From NCBI GenBank assembly GCA_946627685.1, contig CAMOVV010000002.1, positions 1 to 20,919 on the forward strand: DNA of 20,919 nucleotides, written 5' to 3'. The notes under the pieces were generated by a model. It was not told the origin of the DNA and ran no database searches. It saw nothing but the letters and a program-made list of their open reading frames with translations. Numbering within the stretch: position 1 is the stretch's first letter; every line of letters begins with the position of its first letter. Made by a program: the position numbers and the translations under genes. The DNA comes from an uncultured Bacteroidales bacterium (GTDB lineage Bacteria > Bacteroidota > Bacteroidia > Bacteroidales > UBA932). Below, piece after piece: positions 14,748-20,919 of the stretch.

Positions 14748-15329
14748 TCACCTGGCCTCAATCACGCTCCAGTCGGTTATCTGCCACAGGGCGGCGAGAT
14801 AATCAGCGCGGCGGTTCTGCCAGTCAAGGTAATACGCATGCTCCCACACATCGAAGGTCAGAAGCGGACGAAGGCCGTGGGCCACAGGATTGTCGGCCCC
14901 CGAATACTTCCCGATAGAGAGCTTTCCTTCCCCATCGGCCTGGAGCCACACCCAGCCGGAGCCGAAAATCGAGGCGCCGGCGGCATTGAAAGCGGCCTTG
15001 AAGCCGTCAAGCGAGCCGAAAGCGGCGTCTATCGCCTCTTTCAGGGCGCCTTCAGGAGCCGTCTTGGGCTTGGGCGAGAACTGCATGAAATACATGTTGT
15101 GGTTCAACGTCTGGCCGGCATTGTTGAAAACGGCCGTCAGCCCCTCCGCGGAAGACTTGACAATCAGTTCCTCAAGGGAAAGGCCCTCCATCGGAGTCCC
15201 TTCAATGGCCTTGTTGAGATTGTTCACATAAGCGGCGAGGTGCTTCCCGTGATGGAAAGAGAGCGTCTGCGCGCTGACAGCCGGAGCCAATGCGTCCGGA
15301 GCGTAAGGCAAGGTTATAAGTGTCTGCAT
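14748..15329 (-). CDS. sodB: Fe/Mn superoxide dismutase
   Basis: A 193-residue cytoplasmic superoxide dismutase that converts superoxide to hydrogen peroxide and oxygen. The metal ligands are complete: His26 (FHHGKH), His77 (LNHNMYF), Asp160 and His164 (DVWEHAYYLDW). Gln73 in FNNAGQTLNH occupies the position typical of Fe-type enzymes. Bacteroides and Porphyromonas homologues are known to be cambialistic (active with Fe or Mn), so the metal cannot be fixed from sequence. There is no signal peptide. The start lies 4 bases after the DUF4954 stop and the mutarotase ATG lies 7 bases after its own stop, so it is expressed as part of this four-gene operon. No promoter is visible directly before it. 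Confidence 0.96.
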   Translation of the reverse strand: MQTLITLPYAPDALAPAVSAQTLSFHHGKHLAAYVNNLNKAIEGTPMEGLSLEELIVKSSAEGLTAVFNNAGQTLNHNMYFMQFSPKPKTAPEGALKEAIDAAFGSLDGFKAAFNAAGASIFGSGWVWLQADGEGKLSIGKYSGADNPVAHGLRPLLTFDVWEHAYYLDWQNRRADYLAALWQITDWSVIEAR

Positions 15330-15333
15330 ATCA

Positions 15334-17337
15334 TCATTTATTAGCGATTATCTTTTCCATCCTTTCAATGACCGAATCCCCCAGGGCCTTTTTCACCTCG
15401 ATGTGACGCAGGGTGGCCTCGACGAAGGAATTGTGCTCGAAATCCCCCCTCACGCTCTCGAAGTCCTTCTCCTTCCGGCTCCTGTCTCCATCCGCCCCGA
15501 ATCCTGTCTGCGAAGCGAGGTTGAACTCCTTCCTCGCATCCTCATAGACCATCCTGTCCAGGGAAATCACCGCATCCTGCCATTTCCTCACTATATCAAT
15601 CACTTCCGATGCCGTAACGCGGTCCGGCCTGATTCCGAAATACTCCTCTATCCTGTCGTATGCCCAGGTCCACTCCCAGGAATAGTAATTGTCGTTCATC
15701 TCCTTGAAGGCGGCGTTCACCTCCTCCAGGGTGCCGACGCTGCCGTCCTCGATGGCGTTGAGCAGGCGTTCCACCTCCGATTTCGGCACGATGAGGCCGC
15801 TGAGGTCCACCCAGTCACCCTTTCCCGTGCGCGAATCCGGCTCCAGCGCCTTCCTGATATCGTCGTTTGACCTGAGGTCCTTGCCTTCCAGGCGGGAAAT
15901 CAGGCTGTTGCCGAGGAATTTGGTAATACCTAAATTGTAGAATTCCAGTCCCTTGCGAAGGGAGCTGTTCTTGATTTTGGTGCTGTGGAAGGAATAGATG
16001 TCGGACAACATACCCGACGAGTACTGGAGGTTGCCGAGGAGTTTAAGCCCCTTGAACATTTTCTGTATCGTGAAGGGACTCAGGAGATTATAATTTATGT
16101 AATCAAGCTTGTCCGGGTCAGTGCGGCCGTCGCGGCGCGGCCATTTCCGGGCATCCCGGATGGTCCCGACGCTGCGGAGGTTCACCCCCGGCACCAGAAA
16201 GGTATTGTTCCCCTGCTCGATGAGATATGAGAACGGAAGGTTGGTGGTGTCGGAATGGGTGACGTGACGGCCCATGACAAGGGAGAAGGCTCCCACGCGG
16301 GAAGGCCAGAGGATATAGGAGTCGGAAGCGGTCTTGGCGCCTCTCTCCAGGATGCCCTGGTGGATGGGGCCGAGCTTGTACATGTGGTTGCTCTGGTTGG
16401 AGCCGCTGCCGGCGTTCATGAAAGAGAACATGCCGGCGATGAGAAGGGTGCTCTTGTGGTGGGTGACGGTGAAAGGGCCCGCGAAAATCGCGCAGGCTTC
16501 TCCGTTCTCGCCCTGGCTGTTGCTGAAGAAAAGGGAATCCGAGGCGGAATAGCCGTGGCCGAGCTTGCAGGCCTGCCCCACGAAACAGCGGGTGATGGTC
16601 ACGTTGTCCTCGACGGAGCTTCCGCTGCACACTATGAAATCCTCCGCAACTACCCCGTAGCCTATCGTCACGGGAGCGCAGGCATTGCTGACGACAGTGC
16701 CGCGGTGAAGCCTCCCCGCGCCGGAAATCACCGCATGGTCTCCTATGCAAACGTCGGTTATCGACCCGGTGTTGCGGATGGTGACGTCGGAGCCTATGGT
16801 ACCCCTGTCTGAAACATGCTCACGGGTATATCTGTCGGTGATTGCCTTGAGACGCTCCGACAAAACGGGACGGTGGCGGTAGAGGGCCATGATATAGGCA
16901 AGATGGGCGGAGAGACAGTCCACCATCGCCACCTCGCGGCCTCCCGTCTCGTTGAGAACGGAAACCGGCGTCCCGTTCCCGAAAGAAGACTCCCCTTCCG
17001 TGACGATGACATCCACATTCTCAATCATCGTGCGGCTGCCGATATCATAGTTCGCGACATAGTTGCTGATGCCGCCTATATACGAATTGTCACCCACGCA
17101 CACATTGTGCAGGGTGACATTCTTCAGTCCGGAGTGTTTCCTGACACCGCCGGCAAGGATAAAACTCTCCTCGAACAGTCCGAAACGTACGGAACCCGAG
17201 AAAGTTACGTTCCCTATATGCTTAAGGGACTCTCCCATCTCCACATCCGCCCTCACTTCGACACCCCCGAAATCACCGCCGCAGCCCCTGATTTCAAGGT
17301 CCCTTATTTCATCGGATGTAAGTTTTCTGTATTCCAT
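15334..17337 (-). CDS. DUF4954 family protein with left-handed beta-helix repeats
   Basis: A 667-residue protein found mainly in Bacteroidetes. The N-terminal ~330 residues are full of hexapeptide-like repeats of the left-handed beta-helix type ([LIV]-G-x-x-x-x), for example VCVGDNSYIGG, GTIGSDVTIRNTGSI, ITDVCIGDHAVISGAG, VTIGYGVVAEDF, as in sugar acyltransferases and sugar-nucleotidyltransferase C-domains. The C-terminal half is helical and charged (for example a segment with YSWEWTWAYDRIEEYFGI) and ends in IERMEKIIANK. I see no signal peptide or membrane helix. The activity is unknown; by fold, acyl or nucleotidyl transfer to a sugar is possible but unproven. It is the first gene after a promoter and heads an operon with sodB, the mutarotase and the priming transferase. 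Confidence 0.85.
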   Translation of the reverse strand: MEYRKLTSDEIRDLEIRGCGGDFGGVEVRADVEMGESLKHIGNVTFSGSVRFGLFEESFILAGGVRKHSGLKNVTLHNVCVGDNSYIGGISNYVANYDIGSRTMIENVDVIVTEGESSFGNGTPVSVLNETGGREVAMVDCLSAHLAYIMALYRHRPVLSERLKAITDRYTREHVSDRGTIGSDVTIRNTGSITDVCIGDHAVISGAGRLHRGTVVSNACAPVTIGYGVVAEDFIVCSGSSVEDNVTITRCFVGQACKLGHGYSASDSLFFSNSQGENGEACAIFAGPFTVTHHKSTLLIAGMFSFMNAGSGSNQSNHMYKLGPIHQGILERGAKTASDSYILWPSRVGAFSLVMGRHVTHSDTTNLPFSYLIEQGNNTFLVPGVNLRSVGTIRDARKWPRRDGRTDPDKLDYINYNLLSPFTIQKMFKGLKLLGNLQYSSGMLSDIYSFHSTKIKNSSLRKGLEFYNLGITKFLGNSLISRLEGKDLRSNDDIRKALEPDSRTGKGDWVDLSGLIVPKSEVERLLNAIEDGSVGTLEEVNAAFKEMNDNYYSWEWTWAYDRIEEYFGIRPDRVTASEVIDIVRKWQDAVISLDRMVYEDARKEFNLASQTGFGADGDRSRKEKDFESVRGDFEHNSFVEATLRHIEVKKALGDSVIERMEKIIANK

Positions 17338-17344
17338 TCATTCT

Positions 17345-17379
17345 CCCTGCCGGACATTCCGGTCCTCCGTCCGGCAAGG
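17345..17379 (-). promoter_or_regulatory. Stable hairpin in the 5' leader of the DUF4954 operon
   Basis: An 11-bp inverted repeat (17345-17355 with 17369-17379; core GCCGGAC/GTCCGGC) with a 13-base loop. It lies between the -7 element at 17384-17391 and the ATG at 17337. No T-run follows on the minus strand, so it does not look like a terminator. It could shape translation or mRNA stability. The structure is visible; the role is inference. Confidence 0.5.
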
Positions 17380-17383
17380 AAAA

Positions 17384-17391
17384 CAAAGATA
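17384..17391 (-). promoter_or_regulatory. Candidate promoter of the DUF4954-sodB-mutarotase-WecA-like operon
   Basis: On the minus strand TATCTTTG (17391-17384) matches TAnnTTTG inside an AT-rich stretch (17384-17412). A clear TTTG at -33 is missing. It would give a leader of about 40 bases that contains the hairpin at 17345-17379. Confidence 0.55.
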
Positions 17392-17402
17392 AGAAATAAT
17401 TT

Positions 17403-17611
17403 CTATTTATACACGGGGCCGAAGTTGGCGCAGGCGCGGTAGTCCGCCCCTTCCTTGTCCATTCCGAAGGCGTTCCATGCAGCCGGACGGAAAATATTCT
17501 CGTCGGGAACGTTGTGCATGCACACGGGTATCCTCAGCATTGACGCGAGGGTGCCGGCAGTATAGCAGTGTCCTTATCCGGCGCGGCCTTTTCAAAGAAG
17601 AGGTCACACTG
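17403..17611 (-). pseudogene. Frameshifted 3' remnant of an unrecognised gene
   Basis: Two minus-strand frames look protein-like and join end to end. Frame one, right after the nucleotidyltransferase stop, reads [15 protein letters not shown] (to about 17564). A frame shift then leads into an open frame ending at TAG 17403-17405. That second frame reads [20 protein letters not shown], then [19 protein letters not shown], then [14 protein letters not shown]. The second segment has the residue mix of a folded protein, has no usable start codon of its own at its 5' end, and is blocked upstream by a stop near 17574. I read it as the tail of a lost gene, cut by deletion and a frameshift. I do not recognise the family. 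A sequencing or assembly indel is another possibility. Confidence 0.5.
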
Positions 17612-18758
17612 CCGTCCCGGTCGAGTTTGGGACCTGACGGGAAAGCCTGATGGACCTGATGCCGTTCCACACCATGCGGAACCATACGGAGATGGTGTTG
17701 CGCGGGAAGACCAGCAGATGGCCGACGGAATCGACGGTGTAACGCCATAGCGACACCGCGGAGCGGACAAGGAAAGATTTTCGCCGGAAGGAATTGTCCC
17801 TGTTGTAGCCGAAATTGCCGGTCTCAAGAATATATGAAATAATACGCCGGGCCTTTCGGGACCACTTTTTTTCAGCGGAATAGAAGGGAATGGCGGCGGG
17901 GTCCATACCGAGGAAATCCGCAGCAAGGGCGGCAAAAGCCTTCCACTCCGTCATTATGCCGGCTCCCAGAAGACGGTTCTCCAACAAAGCGGAATCAAGG
18001 TCTTTTCCGAAAGTATATATAAGACGGCTCCAGTCGCATACCTGCCGGAGCCCTATTCCTCCGCCATAATAATGCTGAAGTATGTGAGAGAAGACGAAAA
18101 CCACGTCCTCATCAGGCGCCGGCAGCAAAACTTTTTCGCCTTCCTGCTCCCAGATTCTGACTTTCCCGCCTTCAAACACTTCGCCTTGAACCTTGTCCAG
18201 CAACCCGTTAAGACGAATCAGCTGCCTTGTATGAAGAGTCCCGTGAAGCTCAACCACCCAGGAATCAATCGTCAGCGCGACATGCAGCCTCGAATCATCC
18301 TCCTCATCCACCGAAGAGGCTGCCGGACGCAGAAGGTCAAAGGCCCTGCGGTAGCCGTCGGCATCAAGAAGAAGGTCCACGTCTCCGCAAGACCTCCACA
18401 AAGGGCGCCGATAACATCTGGCCACGCCCTGGCCCTTCACGAGCACCGACACGATTCCGGCATCCTTCAGCTTTGCGGCAAGGGTTGCGATAAAGGCGTT
18501 CATGGCTGAATTTCTGCGCTCCAGCTGAAGGACCGTCCCCATAAAAGGAAGAACGGCCGCTCTTGACGGCCTGTTCCCGGAGGGCAGAGACTCCAGTCCT
18601 GCAGCAACCAGGCCTACGACGGACTGCTCCTGCGCTATCCTGAATACTTCCGAATAATCAGCGCCGGCATCCGGCATCCCGGCTTTGTCACCGCTCTCCC
18701 ACAAACCGGCGCGAAGCAAACTGAAAAACGCTTCCGTATTACTATCTAACTTTCTCAT
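17604..18758 (-). CDS. Nucleotidyltransferase-fold protein of the polysaccharide locus (NTP_transf_5-like)
   Basis: A 384-residue protein that resembles the uncharacterised nucleotidyltransferase family often found in capsule and exopolysaccharide loci. Residues ~80-135 form the core: a helix (LQLERRNSAMNAFIATLAAKL), the strand VLVKGQGVARCYRRP, then the metal-binding signature SCGDVDLLLD (Asp126, Asp128). A helical middle part contains EDVVFVFSHILQHYYGGGIGLRQVCDW, which is typical of the family. The C-terminal ~80 residues are basic and aromatic, possibly membrane-associated. The true substrate is unknown. The start ATG is 2 bases after the glycosyltransferase stop. The last residues (PNSTGTAV) run into a gene remnant, so the native C-terminus may have been altered by a deletion. 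Confidence 0.82.
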   Translation of the reverse strand: MRKLDSNTEAFFSLLRAGLWESGDKAGMPDAGADYSEVFRIAQEQSVVGLVAAGLESLPSGNRPSRAAVLPFMGTVLQLERRNSAMNAFIATLAAKLKDAGIVSVLVKGQGVARCYRRPLWRSCGDVDLLLDADGYRRAFDLLRPAASSVDEEDDSRLHVALTIDSWVVELHGTLHTRQLIRLNGLLDKVQGEVFEGGKVRIWEQEGEKVLLPAPDEDVVFVFSHILQHYYGGGIGLRQVCDWSRLIYTFGKDLDSALLENRLLGAGIMTEWKAFAALAADFLGMDPAAIPFYSAEKKWSRKARRIISYILETGNFGYNRDNSFRRKSFLVRSAVSLWRYTVDSVGHLLVFPRNTISVWFRMVWNGIRSIRLSRQVPNSTGTAV

Positions 18759-18760
18759 AT

Positions 18761-19720
18761 CTATTTCATTTCCAGAAGCCTTGCATAATAATTGCCTTTG
18801 TCGGCCAGAATGTGGTCTCCAAGTCTGTACGTAAGCTTATGGAAGGCAACCTTGGATGTAAGTTCCCGCCAACCGGCTTCGTTGAAAGCATCTCCGAGAT
18901 GTCTTTGCAGAAAATGGCAGGCTGGACTGTAGCCATAGGGCATATCTTCCGCAATCCGGGGCGCCCTCTCCACCATCATGGAAAAGAAAAGGTGGAAGAC
19001 AAAGAAATGCACGAAGCAGTCGAAGTCTTCCCAATACCTGTACAGCATGTCCCTTAAGACCATAAGGACAGGATTGCCAGGACGAGACGAGGTTATGAAC
19101 CAGTTGGAAATGCCGGAATATCGCCGGTCCTCGGCCCGGGCGAACTGAAACATGAAAAGGCCTGCATCAAGATATTCCGGGGGATAATCGGGCCCGGAAC
19201 AGAAAACCGTGGAATCTATCCACGTCCCCCCGTACTTTATCAGCAGCTCAAGCCTCAGGAGATCAGAATAGGCGGCAGGGGGTATAAGCCCTTTTTTCCA
19301 TTTCCTTTCAATATGCTCCGGGAAACGTACATATCTGCCGATGCCCTTCTCATCCAAAACACGGATATCCCGTCCGTGAAGGTTCCTCTCAAGGCTTGAA
19401 ATACAACTCTTTACGAGAGCTGGAGCAGCATCCCTCCCCTGGAGCCAGCAGACCCACACGATATTGGATTTCTCCTCCTTCGCGACAGCGCTTTCATATT
19501 TGGACATCACCTCCGACAGGACTCCCCCATACTTTTTTTTCAGCGCCGGGGCGACAATATCCAGCACCCTCGCATGGACTGCATTGTAAGGCTTGAAAAG
19601 GATTCCCGGGAAAACGGCCCGGAGGACCTTCCAAAGGACTCCGAGAGACGCATATCCCTTCAGCAGCCGGATTCCGCCCAACTGCCTTATCCTTCGGAAC
19701 ATCCTTGAAACGACGCCCAT
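18761..19720 (-). CDS. Capsular polysaccharide glycosyltransferase (Caps_synth / GT32-like)
   Basis: A 319-residue protein of the capsular polysaccharide synthesis family, with a GT-A fold like GT32 enzymes. It should add a sugar from a nucleotide donor to the growing lipid-linked glycan at the cytoplasmic face. Visible features are NIVWVCWLQG (residues 86-95, the strand that opens the GT domain), AYSDLLRLELLIKYGGTWID (150-169, the combined S/D-xx-R helix and GGTWID donor/metal motif, with Asp153, Arg156 and Asp169), and a later SNWFITSSRPGNPVL segment. No signal peptide is present; the N-terminus is basic. It is 10 bases behind the epimerase gene and 2 bases before the nucleotidyltransferase gene, so it belongs to one operon with both. 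Donor and acceptor sugars cannot be told from sequence. Confidence 0.87.
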   Translation of the reverse strand: MGVVSRMFRRIRQLGGIRLLKGYASLGVLWKVLRAVFPGILFKPYNAVHARVLDIVAPALKKKYGGVLSEVMSKYESAVAKEEKSNIVWVCWLQGRDAAPALVKSCISSLERNLHGRDIRVLDEKGIGRYVRFPEHIERKWKKGLIPPAAYSDLLRLELLIKYGGTWIDSTVFCSGPDYPPEYLDAGLFMFQFARAEDRRYSGISNWFITSSRPGNPVLMVLRDMLYRYWEDFDCFVHFFVFHLFFSMMVERAPRIAEDMPYGYSPACHFLQRHLGDAFNEAGWRELTSKVAFHKLTYRLGDHILADKGNYYARLLEMK

Positions 19721-19730
19721 TCCTCAAAAA

Positions 19731-20666
19731 CTATCCCTTGAAACTTTCAAGAGTCGTACGGAGCCCTTCCCTTGCATTCACGGGCATCTTATCTACGCCC
19801 AACGCAGCCTTGATTTTCGCGTTCGAAGAAATATAATTCTCCGTCAGTTTTTGCAGACGCTCCTCATTCAGAGGCAAATGAAGCCATCCTCCAACCTTCG
19901 CGGCTCCCTTCATCAGCCCCTTCGGCAGATTCCAGATATGGGCTTTCTTCCCGAGGGAAACACATATTTCCTCTATCAGTTCATTGGTTGAAAGCGCCTC
20001 ATCGTCACCCATGTTATATATTCCGGAAGGGATATCCTTCGTCAGGACTCCTTCCACGGCAAAGCATATATTCTCCACGGATGTGAACGTCCTCCGGTTC
20101 TCGAAAGCTCCCAAAGGCCAGGGTACTCCCTTTTTCACCACATTGTACAGGAGATTCAGGTTCCCCTTGTTGCCAGGCCCGTGTATCATGCAGGGACGGA
20201 ATATATACACGTCCTTGTCCTTGGGCATATTGTCAAGGATATACCTTTCCGCCGCTATTTTGGACTCGCCATAAGGACCGACGGGAGAGGGAACCACATC
20301 CTCTGTAAGAATCCCGTCCACCCTGTCGGCGGCAGCCTTGGCCGTGCTGAAGAACACGAACTTCCTGCACTTCTCCTGCCTGAGGAACCAATCGAAAAGC
20401 TTCTGCGTCAGTCCCGTGTTCACCTTGAAATACACCTCCGCGGCAGACTCGTTCTTCGTGTCATGGGCCTTGCCGGCAAGATGAACGACAGCATCCACCT
20501 CCGGAATCTCTCCTGGATGATCGAGGGATTCCCAGGGGAAAGTGAAACTCACCCCTTTCTTGATGGGAGAAACGATATCCAGCCCGTAAATCGTATGTTC
20601 ACGGGAAAGAGCCCTCACAAGGTTCGACCCGACGAATCCGTGCACTCCGGTAATAAGGATTTTCAT
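19731..20666 (-). CDS. NAD-dependent sugar epimerase/reductase (extended SDR; WbpV/Gne-like)
   Basis: A 311-residue extended short-chain dehydrogenase acting on a nucleotide sugar. The NAD loop is GVHGFVG (Gly7, Gly10, Gly13), the substrate segment is VVHLAGKAHD (61-69), and the catalytic residues are Ser107 (FFSTAK) with Tyr132 and Lys136 (YGESK). Later come FRPCMIHGPGNKGNL and RTFTSVENICFAV, typical of the GalE/WbpV group. With a WbpM-like 4,6-dehydratase and a WbpL-like priming transferase in the same locus, reduction of the 4-keto sugar to UDP-QuiNAc or UDP-FucNAc is the most economical role. A plain 4-epimerase is the alternative. ATG 20666 is 29 bases after the GHMP kinase stop. Confidence 0.85.
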   Translation of the reverse strand: MKILITGVHGFVGSNLVRALSREHTIYGLDIVSPIKKGVSFTFPWESLDHPGEIPEVDAVVHLAGKAHDTKNESAAEVYFKVNTGLTQKLFDWFLRQEKCRKFVFFSTAKAAADRVDGILTEDVVPSPVGPYGESKIAAERYILDNMPKDKDVYIFRPCMIHGPGNKGNLNLLYNVVKKGVPWPLGAFENRRTFTSVENICFAVEGVLTKDIPSGIYNMGDDEALSTNELIEEICVSLGKKAHIWNLPKGLMKGAAKVGGWLHLPLNEERLQKLTENYISSNAKIKAALGVDKMPVNAREGLRTTLESFKG

Positions 20667-20695
20667 ATGTTTATAGATTGTTTAGATATTCCAGG

Positions 20696-20919
20696 TTACA
20701 TTCCCGCCCGGCGGATTGCCAGGCGGATGGCCTCGGGATGGCCTTCGGCGAAAGAAGATGCGTCTTCCACCACGCAGGCGAGGTATCCTCCGCCGCCGGC
20801 TCCCGGCATCTTCCACGCAAGGACGCTGTCCCGGTATTTGTCAATATACTCCTGCACGCAGCCTTGAATCATGGCAGGGAACATTGCAACCTGAGCCTCG
20901 AAAGAGGCCTTGTAAGCGG
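20696..20919 (-). CDS. GHMP-family sugar kinase, C-terminal end (5' part outside window)
   Basis: About 73 C-terminal residues of a GHMP kinase, open to the window edge (reading AYKASFEAQVAMFPAMIQGC at its start). The glycine-rich KMPGAGGGGYL is the third conserved GHMP motif, and the MFPAMIQGCVQEYID helix before it is typical of the D-glycero-D-manno-heptose 7-phosphate kinase (HddA-like) subgroup of polysaccharide loci. It would phosphorylate a sugar at C1 as a step to a nucleotide-activated donor. Too little is present to fix the substrate; fucose or galactose kinases are alternatives. It is the most upstream visible gene of the minus-strand polysaccharide operon. Confidence 0.82.
   Translation of the reverse strand, partial: AYKASFEAQVAMFPAMIQGCVQEYIDKYRDSVLAWKMPGAGGGGYLACVVEDASSFAEGHPEAIRLAIRRAGM

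Noticed and set aside
17407..17748. Minus-strand 113-codon frame overlapping the nucleotidyltransferase 3' end
   Set aside because: It is Arg/His/Pro-rich and shadow-like; the remnant described at 17403-17611 uses other frames with more natural residue content.
1..20919. CRISPR array, insertion sequence or rRNA
   Set aside because: No regularly spaced repeats, no transposase with terminal inverted repeats and no rRNA-like sequence were seen.

Overview
The window reads as chromosomal DNA of a member of the Bacteroidales (phylum Bacteroidota). The lines of evidence are: repeated promoters of the Bacteroides type (TTTG, about 19-21 bases, then TAnnTTTG) in front of most transcription units; a fused FeoA-FeoB iron transporter; an UpxY-type NusG paralogue; a DUF4954 protein; and genes without strong Shine-Dalgarno sequences. 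I cannot name a genus from the sequence alone. The GC content of the coding regions looks moderately high for the group.

Left part, + strand (1-7341): the 3' end of uvrA (nucleotide excision repair) and a YgjP-like zinc metalloprotein 3 bases behind it; a TGS-domain nucleoside kinase; a 61-residue PLDc_N-type membrane peptide; a large MscS-family mechanosensitive channel; and queH (queuosine synthesis). Clear intrinsic terminators and promoters separate these units. The longest gene-free stretch (6374-6726) holds a strong terminator, an unrecognised possible gene remnant and the queH promoter.

Middle (7342-10675): the fused feoAB gene on the minus strand converges on queH, with a 26-bp tandem duplication at the junction. 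Divergent from feoAB is tRNA-Leu(GAG), then a strong terminator, then an upxY-like antiterminator gene with no visible promoter of its own.

Right part, minus strand (10708-20919): a surface-polysaccharide locus transcribed from right to left and converging on the upxY-like gene. In transcription order it contains a GHMP sugar kinase (partial), an NAD-dependent sugar epimerase/reductase, a capsular glycosyltransferase and a nucleotidyltransferase-fold protein. Next come a short frameshifted gene remnant and a new promoter. A tightly coupled set follows: DUF4954, Fe/Mn superoxide dismutase, a RhaM-type mutarotase and a WecA/WbpL-like priming glycosyl-phosphate transferase. An outer-membrane beta-barrel gene and a WbpM/PglF-like sugar dehydratase, each with its own promoter, end the locus. 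The dehydratase, the WbpV-like SDR and the WbpL-like transferase together suggest that a UDP-2-acetamido-2,6-dideoxyhexose such as QuiNAc or FucNAc is made and loaded on undecaprenyl phosphate as the first sugar of the glycan. This sugar assignment is inference.
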